From the NCBI GenBank assembly GCA_003255065.1, contig QAOA01006460.1, positions 315,503-379,502 of the forward strand: DNA of 64,000 nt, read 5' to 3'. Numbering within the stretch: the first letter of the stretch is position 1; each line of letters begins with the position of its first letter. A program made the position numbers and the translations under genes. Below, one piece after another: positions 50,241 through 62,120 of the stretch. This DNA comes from Cercis canadensis. Its lineage: Eukaryota; Streptophyta; Magnoliopsida; Fabales; Fabaceae. The notes beneath the pieces were generated by a model that was not told the origin of the DNA, did not search any database, and saw nothing but the letters and a program-made list of their open reading frames with translations.

Positions 50241-53183
50241 CTAGCAAGGTCCAAATCTACTACCCGTAAAGCACTCCCTTGGCTGTCTCTGACGCCTCCC
50301 TCTGCCACACACAGGCTGCGGAGTGGTCTGCGGATCCGGCTGAGAAGTGGGCTGCAGATCCGGCTGAGGAGTGGGCTGCGGATCCGGTTGAGGATCCACG
50401 TCTGGGATGCTGCTGAACAAGTCATCATATATATCTGCTAATCTAACAGAGGTATGATCAGCATCCATCGGCCCACTGTCAATATGCGGAGTCCCCAACA
50501 GGGTCGCCAACGGCGACGCATATCCATCCCGTGATAAGCCTAAAGCTAGGTCCAACTCAAGGTCAAGATCGACGTCAACCGCTGATGGGGGATAACTGGA
50601 GGTAGTACCCAATATGTTATGCTGACCAGATGGTGTTCCCTCGACGTACGCATATTCCATCGGACTGTCGTCAACCCCACGAGACTGAGACCTATGTCTG
50701 AACAAAGACTGCGACGCCGGACTCTGCCGTGACGGTCCCGCAACCATGTCCGCAAGCTGAGTCGTGCCCTAAGCCGGGTGCCATACCTTGACCCTGCCAG
50801 TATGTCGTATCATCAGGCTGAACTGGTTCCACTCCAGCTGAATGTGCATGACCCATGGCCTCACCGTGTGTATGTCCCATGGCTGTCCACTGTGAAGACT
50901 GCGATCCAGCGGTCTGAATAACTAACCCATAGTTATGCAACAATTGGGTTAGGTCTGTATGAAATCCCACTAACTGATCAGGAGTCAATGATGACCTAAT
51001 AGATGGGCCTCCTCTGAAACTGCTGGCTCTGTTGAAATGGAGGGGGCATGCTGAATGGTGGCATCTGCTGAAATCCATGGCTCTGCTGCATCTCTGGGTC
51101 CTCATGGATGCCTGTTGTCTGCTGGGGTGGAGGGAAAAACTGAACACCTGGCACCTGCTCGAACATCGGTGACTGCCGGGAGGGTCCACCATGCTCCATA
51201 CCCTGTGTCCGCTCAGATGAGACGTCTGGCGGCTGCTGTGTACGCTGACCATGAGACTGCTGGGAGGATGGAGTGCCCTGCTGGGGTGGAGGTACACCAG
51301 CCTGTAAATTATGATAAGATATCGTTAATATTTATTTCAAATCAAGTCCTAACAGACAACACAGTAATATGCATTTCATAAACCTAATCAATGAGAACAA
51401 TGTTACTAGGGCTCATAAACCGCCTAGTGATATGAAGATACCATGCCATGTAATTCGATGTCACAGCCTCACTCCCATGATACGATACTGTATAACTGCG
51501 TCGCTGCCTCAATGTCTCGTAGTACGCCTCATGAAACTGGTTCCACCACCGGTCCTGGTTGCCCCTCATGGTCAACCTCTCCAATCGCTGAATATAGCCC
51601 TCAGTGGCAATAGGAATACCCTGACATCCTCCAAACTGTCGAACCACTCTGTCAGGGTAGTGCATCTCAACAACGCTGAAAAACACTAAGGGGACCCTAG
51701 CCGTCCAGACATCCTGCCCAGCCATACAGTATGGTGGCAACAGTGCCCCCATGTAAGGCTGCCATATAATCTAGAAATTCCAAAAAATATCATTTACATA
51801 AGTCTAAAAAAATATATACAATGTCACATTAACTATAATTGCAACATATATTCAAATATCTTTCCTTATCAACTCTCATACGATCCAGAGCTCGTCGATA
51901 TCCTAAATGATTTCTCACAACGTCTATCTCCTTATACCTTAGGGGATGCGACCACCTATTATATTAATTAAACTTATCATAATGTATTCGTTAACCGTGT
52001 CATAACATATTAAATGCTACATATAGCTAAACATACACGGTTGCAACCAATAATTATAGAGTTATATACATCTTAAAAAATCAATGTCCTATAGTTTTAA
52101 AATTTCTCATAAATATAACAAAAATGAAGTTTATATCATAATTTCTAAATACTAAATTTGCTGAAATCTAAAATAAGTTATTAAACTAATCAATAATTCA
52201 CACCAAATTTAAATGACAAGTGATATTATCTCTATTAAGGACAAGTGATATTAACTTAATTTCTATAAAACTTAAATTTATAGGTATACTAACCTGCATG
52301 CAAGTGGGCTCGCCACCCTTCCTCCCAATTGCGGAGGTGCTGGCGAAATAGATGGAAATCTCTCGCACACCCAAACAGACAGCAAGTGTGAAGACCCCGC
52401 AAACTCAAGCGTGTGACCGAGGGCAAGGTTACAGAGACCCCTGTACAAGCACGCCAATACTGCAGATCCCCAACTTAGACGATCCGTAGCATCCCAATCC
52501 TCCAAAAGCTTAAGATACATGAGATGAACGTAGTTGCCTATTGTATCAGGCATCAACCAACCACCGATCATAAGCAAGATGTGTGCTCTTGCATGATACT
52601 GTACCTTCGCATCGGTCGCATCATCTGGCAACTCTGCAAAGTGGTCCTTCAGCCAAGTCATCCTTAGTCGACCACCTGCTAACACATCCACATCTGGCAA
52701 CATGCCCAGCAGCTGCTGCATCAGTTCCAACCATGGATAATCACTGCATCCACTAACTACCTTTCCATCAATGGGAAGCCCTAATAGTACCTCCACATCC
52801 TGTAATGTAATAGTACACTCTCCACCACTCATGTGGAAAGTATGTGTCTCTGGCCTCCATCGCTCTACTAAAACAGATATAAAATCTCTATCTAACTTTA
52901 GAGATGGGACTGATGCAGCTCCTCCGAAACCCGCTCGCCTCAAATAAAACATTATTCTTTCATTAGGTTCAGTACCAATCCTATGGTTACGTGTCTTCAC
53001 AAACCGCTCCGTCTAAAATAAAATTATTTATTAAATGAAAAAATTAAACATAAAAATAACATTTTCTATAACTAAAAATAAAAAAATACTTACTTCATTA
53101 GTCCAAATATTTGTTGAAATAAGATTTCCTTGCTCAGTTAACACACTTGGATCTACAGGACCAGGTAACTGATTTTGAGCCAT
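50241..53183 (-). CDS. Plant mobile domain (PMD) protein gene carried by the MULE, several exons
   Basis: Exon 1 (53094-53183) begins MAQNQLPGPVDPSVLTEQGN. Exon 2 (52294-53012) holds the core PMD: RIMFYLRRAGFGGAASVPSL, LVERWRPETHTFHMSGGECT, TLQDVEVLLGLPIDGKVVSG, ELPDD and ILLMIGGWLMPD. Exon 3 starts at 51955 (RWSHPLRYKEIDVV). Exon 4 starts at 51770 (IIWQPYMG, MHYPDRVVRQFGG). The last exon starts at 51301 and encodes a Pro/Gln/Met-rich tail with PQPDPQPTPQP repeats (50310-50400), ending SRFGPC. The PMD is the domain of MAIN and MAIL1, silencing and genome-stability factors that work with a PP7-type phosphatase, and of many transposon-borne relatives. The exon 2 frame is open for over 230 codons. 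The tail changes frame near 51000 and 50755, and the exon 3 donor is unclear, so the gene may be partly decayed. It points against MURA. Confidence 0.75.
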
Positions 53184-53577
53184 ATCACAGTTAAACTAAT
53201 AGAAAAATGACAAAAAAATCTCTGGGGCCACTTAGAAGGAAGAGACACGCTTTAAGGGAAGAAATGGGACCGGCGAAAGGTGAAAGTGACAGGCGGAGAA
53301 TGAAATAGTAGAGCGTGAAGGGAACACGCTTTATGTATAAAGCGTGTTCCATCCCCAATTTTTGAGGCCGGATTTCGGTCAAAGTGAGAAACACTTTATA
53401 TATAAATTGTGTTCCCTTTGAACCCGCTTCAGGAAGTGATAAAACGTGTTCTATACTGATCGAAAAAATATTAAAATATTCAAAACTGCCCCTTCTTGGT
53501 AAATACTTTCAAAAATACCCCTTTTAAGTATTTAGTTAGTGTAATTGTCTCATTTTAGTCAAATTGCCGTTGCCAAG

Positions 53578-53619
53578 ATTGCAATTACTATGACTAAAAT
53601 AAATAAGGGGCAAAAATAG
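53578..53619 (+). pseudogene. Right remnant of the small host gene split by the MULE
   Basis: The 13 codons after the right target duplication read IAITMTKINKGQK then TAG, in phase with LGVVAK on the left of the MULE. This suggests the insertion fell in the last exon, a few codons before the stop. Confidence 0.4.
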
Positions 53620-53806
53620 CCCCATCGGTGTGTAACGTGTGTCGCCCCCTAGCAAATTAATGAGGGCTTCCTAAATGTACACTAAAATTGTCTGAATAAA
53701 TAAACATCTCTTTCTACTAATTTTGTTTTCTTTCATTCTATAAATCCTCATGATTGCTAAGCCTTTACAATATGCATAAGACCCATCCAAAACCCTTAAA
53801 AAGTTA

Positions 53807-53814
<8 letters not shown>

Positions 53815-53840
<26 letters not shown>
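53815..53840. repeat. (TA)n microsatellite
   Basis: About 13 TA units; simple sequence. Confidence 0.9.
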
Positions 53841-56800
53841 GCAGCTAAATCAAGTTCTTAGTTAGGTGAAGGAATTCACAGACTTACTTTTGGTGTAAAA
53901 AATATTGAAAAAAAAATTCTCTCAGAATTTCTCATGGATTTTTGTCCATGAGTGTCACACCTTCCCTTTGTCAATAATTACTAAATAGCTCTATGGAGAT
54001 TTCCAAGTGATTAAATAAAACTTAATCATTACAAATTAAACTCCAACCTTCTCCCATAGTTTATATACACGTCTCAAAAGAAAACTACCTATATCACTAG
54101 TGATATAATTACATCTATTTACATGTCTCAAAATAGAAATTTCTACCTAACTTTACACCATGACAAAGCTATAATAAAAGCTATGTAGATATCTTGTTTT
54201 GCTTAGCTTTGTGTACCCTGCTGCATATTACTAGATTCCACACCTGGAAAGAGTAAAATATTTACAAATAACATAGGTGAGATATATAATCTCACTAGCC
54301 AGTAGATTGACATGCATGCTTTATATCCATTACAGTCCTTAAATCATGTAAGAATAATCCAGGAAAACAAAACAAACATGATCACATAGTTGAAAACATA
54401 AGCACAACACATATCATAACGTTCTCATTCATTACACTTTGGGGCTATATGAATTTTCCCCTGGGGCAGCCACAACTTACCCCATCTTCCTCATGGCATA
54501 GGGCAGCATCAACTTACCCTTAATTTCTTCCAGCTATGGGGCAGCTTCAACTTACCCCTTGATTCCTCAAGCTATAGGGTAGCTTCAACTTACCCCGATG
54601 GCCATTACACATAAAAGAACTAGTTCTAATTCTTTAGTCATCTCGTAAGTCATCTCATAGTAATCATCTCATAGCACTCAATCACAAAAGGAAACACCAC
54701 ATATAGTGGTTACATAGAGCATGCACTGTCAAAAGAAATTAAACAAGGTTTAAGGAAAGGCTAGCTACCTGAAATTGTTACAGCACTAACTTCCCTTCTC
54801 TTGGTCTCAATTTGTGTATTCTTGATAGAATTTCCTATTTTCAAAGTCATGATATAATCATGTGATTAGTTCACATGAACTTTTCAAAGTAAGACGTAGG
54901 TAACTACTAACTTCATTAACCTTAAAGCTTAAGAAAACTACTGAAACTCAATTAATTGAATACTAGTTGAATACCACCCTTAAAGTCAAGCAAACACCCT
55001 AATCTTTTATATTTCCTACTACCAAGAGTTTGACAAACAAGTAAGGGTATTATTTTACAAGAAAGAAAACTAATCTATGCACATACCTATTTGATAATAA
55101 GGTAAGAGAATCAAAACCCATGTCCTAAATATATTCCTTGACTGATTGCTGCTAATAGAACATTAAAACTTAAAGTTGGAGGTTTAACATGAAAGTACTA
55201 TATATATTAGTAATATTTACTTAATACTTACCTTGGAAATAAGTAGAAAATACTTTGAAACTCAATAAAATAGGACAAACTTTTCATCCCAAAACTGACA
55301 AATGAGAAGATGGATTCAGCCATGTTTAAGATGACTCTTTGCATATAAAGGTTCAATGCTGAGAGGATAAATTTAACTTAATATATTATATGTATGGTAT
55401 AAGAGATCAATACATAAGAATATTGAAATATCTTCTCACGGGATTTAGCAATGGAACCTCAATAGCAAGGGCTCAACTAACAGAGTAATACTCAATTAAA
55501 CTTTTAAACATTTTCATATATGATAAGCCCGTAAATAGTTTAGCCTAATATGATATAACAAGCAAGCAATAACAGATCTTCCTCACATAGATAAGGAAGG
55601 TATCTGAGTGGCTAAAACAAGTAGTTCACCAATAGCAAAAAGAACCAAGAAACCATACATGTTTCTAAAACAGAACGCACCAAAGTCTAAACAAAAGACA
55701 TGACAGAACAGCTCCACATGCAATGATTGAAATAATCAGAAAAGCCCAGAAAAATACAAATGAGAATACTTAATAATCTTATGCCAAAACACTAACCCTT
55801 TTGCAATGTCATATTGATTCTTTTTTTTTTTTTTCAAGGACCTTGCAATCAAGAACATAACCAGAATGAGATTTAAAAAAAAACAAGCAGCAGATACCAC
55901 TAAGAAATAAAATCGAAAACTTAACAGGAAGCATCCAGTTGGCAGGAGGCACACTGCGGTGCCAACGCCCAGTGTTCAGCAGTAGCAAATTTTACCCAGC
56001 AACCATTATTTAAATGAAAATAAACAATACCCACTTTGAACAAAATTAAGAAACCCAAAAGTAACAATTTAAATTACAAATATTCAATCATAAATTAAAT
56101 GACCCAGTCCCTCTAACATGTCCACTAAGTTTCTAAAAGCCTAAAAGCATTTCACTTTGCACCAGCATCAACAAACTTCAAAGCCATAATCTAACTGTGA
56201 GCATGAAGGAGAATGGCGGTCAAGATTGAAATTGAAAACCGAACATGCACAAATACCCAACGGAACAGAACTTGACCTTGCATGCATATATTTTCAGACA
56301 AAAATTCTGCAACTCATGATAAATAGGTATGATTCCCACCCTACTAAGCTTACCCTCTAACTAGTCAATAGATTGGAACCCTCAAAAGTTTTAATTCAGA
56401 TGGGAGTCAATAGCTAAAGAGATCAACAGTAAAATTTTAATGGAGAAAATGGCTTACATGGTGAAGAAAGAAGCTATGCCTGATACCCCCTTTCTCCCTC
56501 TCTCATTCACCCTCCTCTTCTCTTCCCCTCGCTGCCTCTCTTTTTCTCTATTCCTCTTGCCGCTTGTTTCTTTCTCTTTTGCCCAAAGTCTTCTCGACTC
56601 TTCTTTCTTTATTTCATTCTGTTTCTCTTTTTTTTTTTTTTTCTTTTTTAAATAAACTTATAACTTACACCTTTTATATATATATATATATAATGAAAAA
56701 AAAGCTGTTACAATGAGAAATTCATCAATTTCTTTTTTTACTTATTTCTTATGTCAATACTTAAGAAATTACAAAAAGAGAAAACAAAAATCCAAAGAAA

Positions 56801-58129
56801 TGTTAATAAAAAATCATATATTATAACATTTAAACAAACTTTATAGAGTTTGGTCGTGAACTTTACACATTTTATAATCTAAAACAGAAACTAATTCTAA
56901 ATTAATAAAATTCCCCAACCCTAGATTTAGAACAAAACAGAAAAATCCTAACAAAATAAACAAATATAGAGGCAATTTTTCAGCTATTTTGCATTATGAT
57001 TGATTTTTCCCAAGATTTGGTACAAAGTTAGGAGAATTGCCTTCAACATAGGTTGAAATATGCTCCTAGTGCCTTTTCCCCAACTTCTCAATTGCCTTGT
57101 TGATGACTTCATAGTCTCCAACATTTCTCATGGACTTGGTACCAAAATATTTTCAAACACTTGTCAAGCATGAAAAAAAATTGGGCAGAGGAACAAACAT
57201 TTAACAGCTTGAAATGCCTTAGATCGAACATCATTATTTGAAACATTTCAAGAACAATACAGTCACTCAAAGTCTAAAACAATGTAATAATTTTGGCCAT
57301 GCAAGTCAAATTTTGGCCACTTCCTCACTTTTCCATAGTCATTAAATACAATAACAAGAATTTGAAAGATTGAATTTGCTCTATAAGCCACATAAATATG
57401 TTGCAAGAAAGATATCATAATCATTTCAATTTTGAGAATGATAAGAGCAGCTTCAGTAACTACAAAAGGAGCATATCCATCCAAAAAACCTCATACATAA
57501 AGAAAAATCACAAAAAAAAAAATATAAAACTAAACTAATCATATCATACATTAAAAGCCCTAAAGAAATTCAACAAATTTCTTTTTACACCATCCCTATT
57601 TCCTATTCTTAAATTTGGATATAATTACTCCAAGAGTACAAAAATTTCATAATCCATTAAACAAATACCAAAAAATCATAAAACAACCTCAGAGAACCCG
57701 TACAACAAAACCCCTGAACAAATTTAACAAAATAAAATCCACAAATTGTCAATTTGGGCATCCCAATTTCGGATTCAACATAAACCCTAACCTAAACAAT
57801 TAATCATGCATCCAATTCATTATTATGTAATTTAACTACTTCTACATATCAATATAACCTAAATCCACTAATTAAAACAAAATAACCTAAATCAAAATGA
57901 AAACGGGGATTTGGGTATTCAAACACTTACCTCAAGAAGGAAGAATTAGCTCCATGCTTTGTAATGCTGGAGAAGCTTGCAATGCCATCAGAAACTAAAA
58001 GGAGTCACTGAAAATGGGAGGGAACCACCGCAAAGCAAAGCTTGGAGGGGGAGGGGAAGAGAGAATAGTGAAAAAGGGTGAAAATCTTGGTGAAATGAGA
58101 AGAGGACATGAGGCTCGGATGGGTTATAA
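53841..58129. other. Repeat-rich non-coding region
   Basis: No gene is recognised. A minisatellite lies at 54466-54600 and T-rich and TA runs around 56630-56695. The start (about 53910-53960, with TTTCTCATGGATTTT) resembles the repeats at 58130-58700. The whole stretch may therefore be one non-autonomous element, but no paired ends with a target duplication were found. Confidence 0.35.
54466..54600. repeat. Minisatellite, about four 36-38-bp units
   Basis: Units begin near 54466, 54503, 54539 and 54576. Each has GGGCAGC or a close variant, a few bases, then CAACTTACCCC or a variant, then a T/C-rich spacer. Confidence 0.8.
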
Positions 58130-58700
58130 CATTACAAATTTCTCACGGACTTTTTCATGGATACCAAGCCGTGAGAAATTTTAAAACCCAAATTTTAACT
58201 TTAGTGAAACGGTGCATTCCGTTTCTCACAAAAAAATTCATATTTCTTACAGAAAACTTTTCATGAAATTTTTTTGAGAAAATTGAATTTCTGATGTAAT
58301 TTTCACACAGAATTTCTCACAATTTTTTTATAGAATTTTCTTGTAGAAAAATTGTTCGTGAGAAATTCCTATTGAATGCTATTTGCGACAATTACGTGAG
58401 AATTTCTTACGGAATTCCCATTACGAGAAAAACTTTTTTTCTCATGAACAAAAAATTTGTGATTTTCTCACGGACATGATTGTCTGTGAGAAAAATCCGT
58501 GAGCAATGGTGTCCCAGCTGTCTCTATAAATGCGTTTGCAGTACTGACGGACATTGTCGGTGAGAAAATTCAAAATTTCTCACGAAGTTTCTGATGTCGG
58601 CGAGATTCATGAGAAATTGCAATGCATCGTTTCACTTAAAATTTAAAAATCAGGGTTTTTTCTCATGGACAAAAATCCATGAGAATTTTCGTCAGAAATA
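58130..58700. repeat. Cluster of TTTCTCACGGA-type repeats (CACTA-like subterminal region)
   Basis: Short motifs such as TTTCTCACGGAC, GAGAAATT and CCGTGAGAAA recur in both orientations over about 570 bp. Dense inverted and direct short repeats of this kind are typical of the subterminal regions of CACTA (En/Spm) elements. The CACTA terminus itself was not located. Confidence 0.45.
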
Positions 58701-59029
58701 AGGGTTTTTATCCTCCATCTGTGATTCAATCTCCTTTCTCTCTATCTCTCACAATCTCTCATGCAACCGAGTCCCCAAATCCATTTTTTGCTTAGAAATC
58801 CACTATTCCACTAAGATTTTCTGTCGGTAATCTGTTGCTTTTGTTATGGATTTTATTAATTTTGTGTTGACTGGGGTTTATGATGATATGCATCATTTTG
58901 TTGGATATTGTTAATTTTATGTTGCTTTTGTTGATAATCTGTTGCTTTTGTTATGGATTTGATTAATTATGTTTAATTGTGTGGAATAATAAATTTTTGG
59001 AATGTTTAATTTTTAGGGAGAAACTTCTC

Positions 59030-59455
59030 CCAATTTTTTATTTAGAGTCTGAGGTTAAAGGGGTTTAGGATTTAGGGGTTAGGTTTAGGGTTTAGTTGCT
59101 TTAGTAGTTTAGGGTTTCATATTTAAGGATTTAGGGATAGGGTTAGGAGTTTAGGGTTTAGGAATTTGGGATTTAAGAGTTTAGGGCTTAGGGGTTTAGC
59201 GTTTTGGAGTTTTGGGGTTAATGTTTGGGGTTAAGCATTTAGGTTTTAGAGATTTATAGTTTAGGGTTTGAGGTTTAGGGATTTGGAGTTTAGGATTTGG
59301 GTGTTAGAGATTGGGGTTTGAGTTTGGGATTTTGGTTTAGGATTTGGGGTTTGTGTGTTAGGGATTGAGTTTTAGGATTTGAGGTTTAGGTTTGGGTGTT
59401 AAGAATTAGGGTTTAGGTTTTAGGATTTGGGTTTAGGGTTAGGTTTGAGTTCACA
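59030..59455. repeat. Degenerate telomere-like tract (TTTAGGG variants)
   Basis: Over 400 bp of irregular TTTAGGG, TTTAGGGTTTAGG and GGATTTAGGG wording in one orientation. It is too degenerate to be an active telomere. A comparable but inverted tract lies inside the MULE at 48409-49340. Confidence 0.8.
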
Positions 59456-59658
59456 TATTACTGATTTTATTGTACTAACTATTTCATTAGTTTTATTTAA
59501 ATTGTATGACACATGTTAGACCACCCAAAACTGTAATCTCCCACAGCTGGGTGGCCGTCCAAGAGGGACAGAGGCAAGGCTATTGCTCAGCCTTCTCAGT
59601 CCAAGCTGACCTTGTCTATGTTCATGTTGTCCCCAGGGTTGATGCACACCCTGTTGCC

Positions 59659-59717
59659 CACTGCGATCGGCGCCTCGGGGGGGGGGGGGGGGNGGGGGGG
59701 GGGGGGGGGGGGGGGGG
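59659..59717. other. Poly-G run with an ambiguous base (assembly seam)
   Basis: A run of G spans the N at 59693. It is an artefact-type junction, so linkage across it is unsafe and any frame running through it is meaningless. Confidence 0.75.
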
Positions 59718-60080
59718 AATCGCCACCCCAGGCTTCGCACCGTCATTCGCTAGAGGGTTGTTTCATGCGAGTCCATCCATTTTAGACTCTCAACGTCCAC
59801 GCCCGGGCTCTCGATTGCCTGATGGTTGGTTGGTTATTGAGCCATATGAGATGAAGGAGTAAGTTAATTCTAATACTTAATTAACAATTTTTTTGATTAC
59901 TTTTCAATTAGTTATTTCTATTATTTAACAATTAATTCTTTTTTTCCAGCTTTGTGCCTTCCAAGGAGTTTATGAACGTACTTTCAGCTATCTACAAGTC
60001 AAAATTTACATAGCCTTAATTGGACTTCACCTTAGTTTCTGATGAGGTGAAGGAACTTTGGTAGACAGAGTTCAAGGTAA
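59718..60080 (+). pseudogene. En/Spm-type plant transposase relic
   Basis: After the G-run, the plus strand reads LPDGWLVIEPYEMKE. After a short intron-like stretch ending TTTCCAG it reads FVPSKEFMNVLSAIYKSKFT, a stop, then FTLVSDEVKELW, a stop and TEFK. This order (a basic stretch, then a S-x-V-x-x-E-x-K-x-x-W box, then a F-K end) fits the plant Ptta/En/Spm transposase family. At least two stops break it. With the CACTA-like repeats just upstream it suggests a decayed CACTA element. Confidence 0.5.
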
Positions 60081-61309
60081 GAATTCATTGATTTAACTTT
60101 ATTTACTAACATATTTGGTATACATATTTACTAACATTGATATTCTATTTTCTATAATAGATAATAAAAGATTAGAAGCTAATGGTTGGATGATGAGGCT
60201 ATATTTGGAGAAAACTAGATGCAAGGAAAATCACAGTTCATGTTTTCAAGTAATTGGTATCATCACAGTTCAGGTTTTAAGAAATTGGCAAAGCACAACA
60301 ATCCCTGGTTAGTTCACTCCCATACCTATCAACAGAAATTATCCAAAGTTTTCTTGCCAAGATATTTTTTAGCAAGATGACAATTAGAGCCTTTCTTAAT
60401 TATCTAGGATGGCTAATTAATTCCAAAATCCAAATCGAAAAAGTCAGATATAGATATTAAGTTAAGATCATCACTACAACATAATGCATTTTAAGATATT
60501 ATGAAAATAATTGGCTAAAAGAATTTGTAACATATCATCTAAAGAAATGCTCCTTTAGACAATAGTACTATTCGTATTCACATATAGCAGTAAGATCAAC
60601 CAGAGAAACCTTTCACATTTAATCAGATGAGTTTATGTGAAACTGCAGCAAATTGACATAACCTAATGAAGATTCGAGTTTTTAAACCTAAGACATGCCA
60701 CATTGGCAGGAAATTTTACAATGTCAGAGTACAAATAATTGATGGTTCAAAATTGGCTTTAGTTGATAACAGCAAAGAGAGTCAGAGCTTAATGCTTCTA
60801 TTATATTCAACTAGCTTACTGATGCAATAGCATGAACAAATTTAAGCTGTAAAAGTTTCACATTTGTGTCTAGACAATGCATAATTATAGCTCTAAGTTG
60901 CAAGGAAAAAACAGTATCACATACATTGAAGAAGACTACAACACAATCCGTTTTATAAGAATTTCTCTTTTGTTTTGACAAAACTACCTTTTAAAGTTGA
61001 TGAGGTTGCAAACTTACATCAACTTCCTAAAATAAACTATTTTTTTCAGTTTCATCTCCAAACCAACAGCTAATACCTCTCTAGATCTGCATTTGTGAAG
61101 GGTTACACACACACACGCTCAAGGAGATTATTAGTGAGTTACAACTTGCATTTGAATTAATTTATACACTTTCATGATATGATAAATTTTCCTTGAACTA
61201 TGATTAATTTTTATCCTTGAGGCCTATTTGGTTAGTAGATTTATGTTGTCACTCGTGTGTTAGTTTTTTTTAACTTTGTTAGTTTAATTATTTGTTTTGC
61301 TTGAGGACT
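60081..61309. other. No recognisable gene
   Basis: AT-rich DNA with only short frames. A CACTACAAC string at about 60473 could be a CACTA-type end but has no partner. Nothing else is supported. Confidence 0.35.
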
Positions 61310-62119
61310 AGCAAATCTCAAGTTTGGAGATATTTGATAAGTCGGTTTTATACCTCTTATCTTGTATTTATCTAGCATGTTAATTGTTTGTTCTAGGATA
61401 TTTTAGGTTTGATTCTTATGAATTAAGGTTTCTTTTATAGGTTTTCAGTTTAGAAGTCTTTGGAAGTCACTTTGGTATTTTTTGGTGTCAAAAAGAGCAA
61501 AATTTGGGATAGAGATAGCAGCTTGGGCGCCACAGCCTCTGTAATTCAACAAACGTCAAGATCAGGCAGTAGCTTGGGTGCTGTAGCCTCCAATTTAGGC
61601 ACTGCAGCCCCCGTTCTCAACTAAAATGCATTATTCAGGCAAAAACTCCAAAGCCGTAGCGCCCAATTAGGAGGCCCCAGCCCTCGACAGTCAACTTGGG
61701 ATTTGACTTCCAAACTTCCTATTCTCATTAGGATTCCTATTTTATTTTAAACTTCCTAAGACCTATAAATAGGACTTTTAAAGACTAAATTAGGGTTTCA
61801 AACATTTTTACACAAGAGGCAAGAAGAGAAGAGAGATTAAGCTTGAAGATCGGTGTTTTCGTCATTGAATCGTCGTCTACAAGAGTTTATTTCTTCATCT
61901 TTCTTGTGACTTAAGTTTAATTTGTGTGTGAAGATGCTTTTATTTTCAGTTATGAACTAATTCCACCATCTAGGATGAAGATGTAGCCTAGCTTAGGACG
62001 AATTGTAAATTCTACAGATTTAATCAAAAAACCTTCTAATTAATTGTCTTTTTCATCTCCATGCTTATTGCTTCTTTTTGACTGGCCATCATATTAGATG
62101 AATTGATAATTGCAATGAT
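61310..62119 (+). mobile_element. Ty3-like LTR relic
   Basis: The text CTTGAGGACTAGCAAATCTC then AAGTTTGGAGATA precedes a TGATAAGTCGG start at about 61336. This is the arrangement of a polypurine tract and 3' LTR in many plant Ty3-type elements. A TATA-like CTATAAATAGG at 61756 and the leader to about 61990 resemble 6216-6500. The copy ends near the ambiguous base at 62120. No protein-coding part is seen. Confidence 0.45.
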
Positions 62120-62120
62120 N

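Larger units (their letters stand above)
44523..53568. mobile_element. Large composite Mutator-like element (9046 bp) with MURA, PMD gene and two small genes
   Basis: The ends are GGCAATTTGACC and GTCAAATTGCC. Each extends into an inverted repeat of about 165 bp (44523-44690 and 53400-53568) sharing ACACTAACTAAATAC and CGATCAGTATAG-type blocks. The 9-bp sequence GTTGCCAAG lies immediately outside both ends (44514-44522 and 53569-53577), so the boundaries are firm. Contents from left to right are a palindrome array, a decayed MURA transposase, a small gene A, a telomere-like foldback, a small gene B, and a minus-strand PMD gene. The transposase is broken, so the element cannot now move by its own enzyme, but the intact target duplication shows it arrived as one piece. 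Confidence 0.9.

Noticed and set aside
59030..59455. True telomere or chromosome end
   Set aside because: The TTTAGGG-like units are degenerate and continue into ordinary DNA on both sides, so this is interstitial.
59506..59862. Gly-rich and Pro-rich proteins encoded across the G-run
   Set aside because: The frames run through an N in a poly-G stretch and reflect an assembly artefact.
60473..60482. CACTA element terminus
   Set aside because: CACTACAAC alone is too short; no partner end or 3-bp duplication was found.
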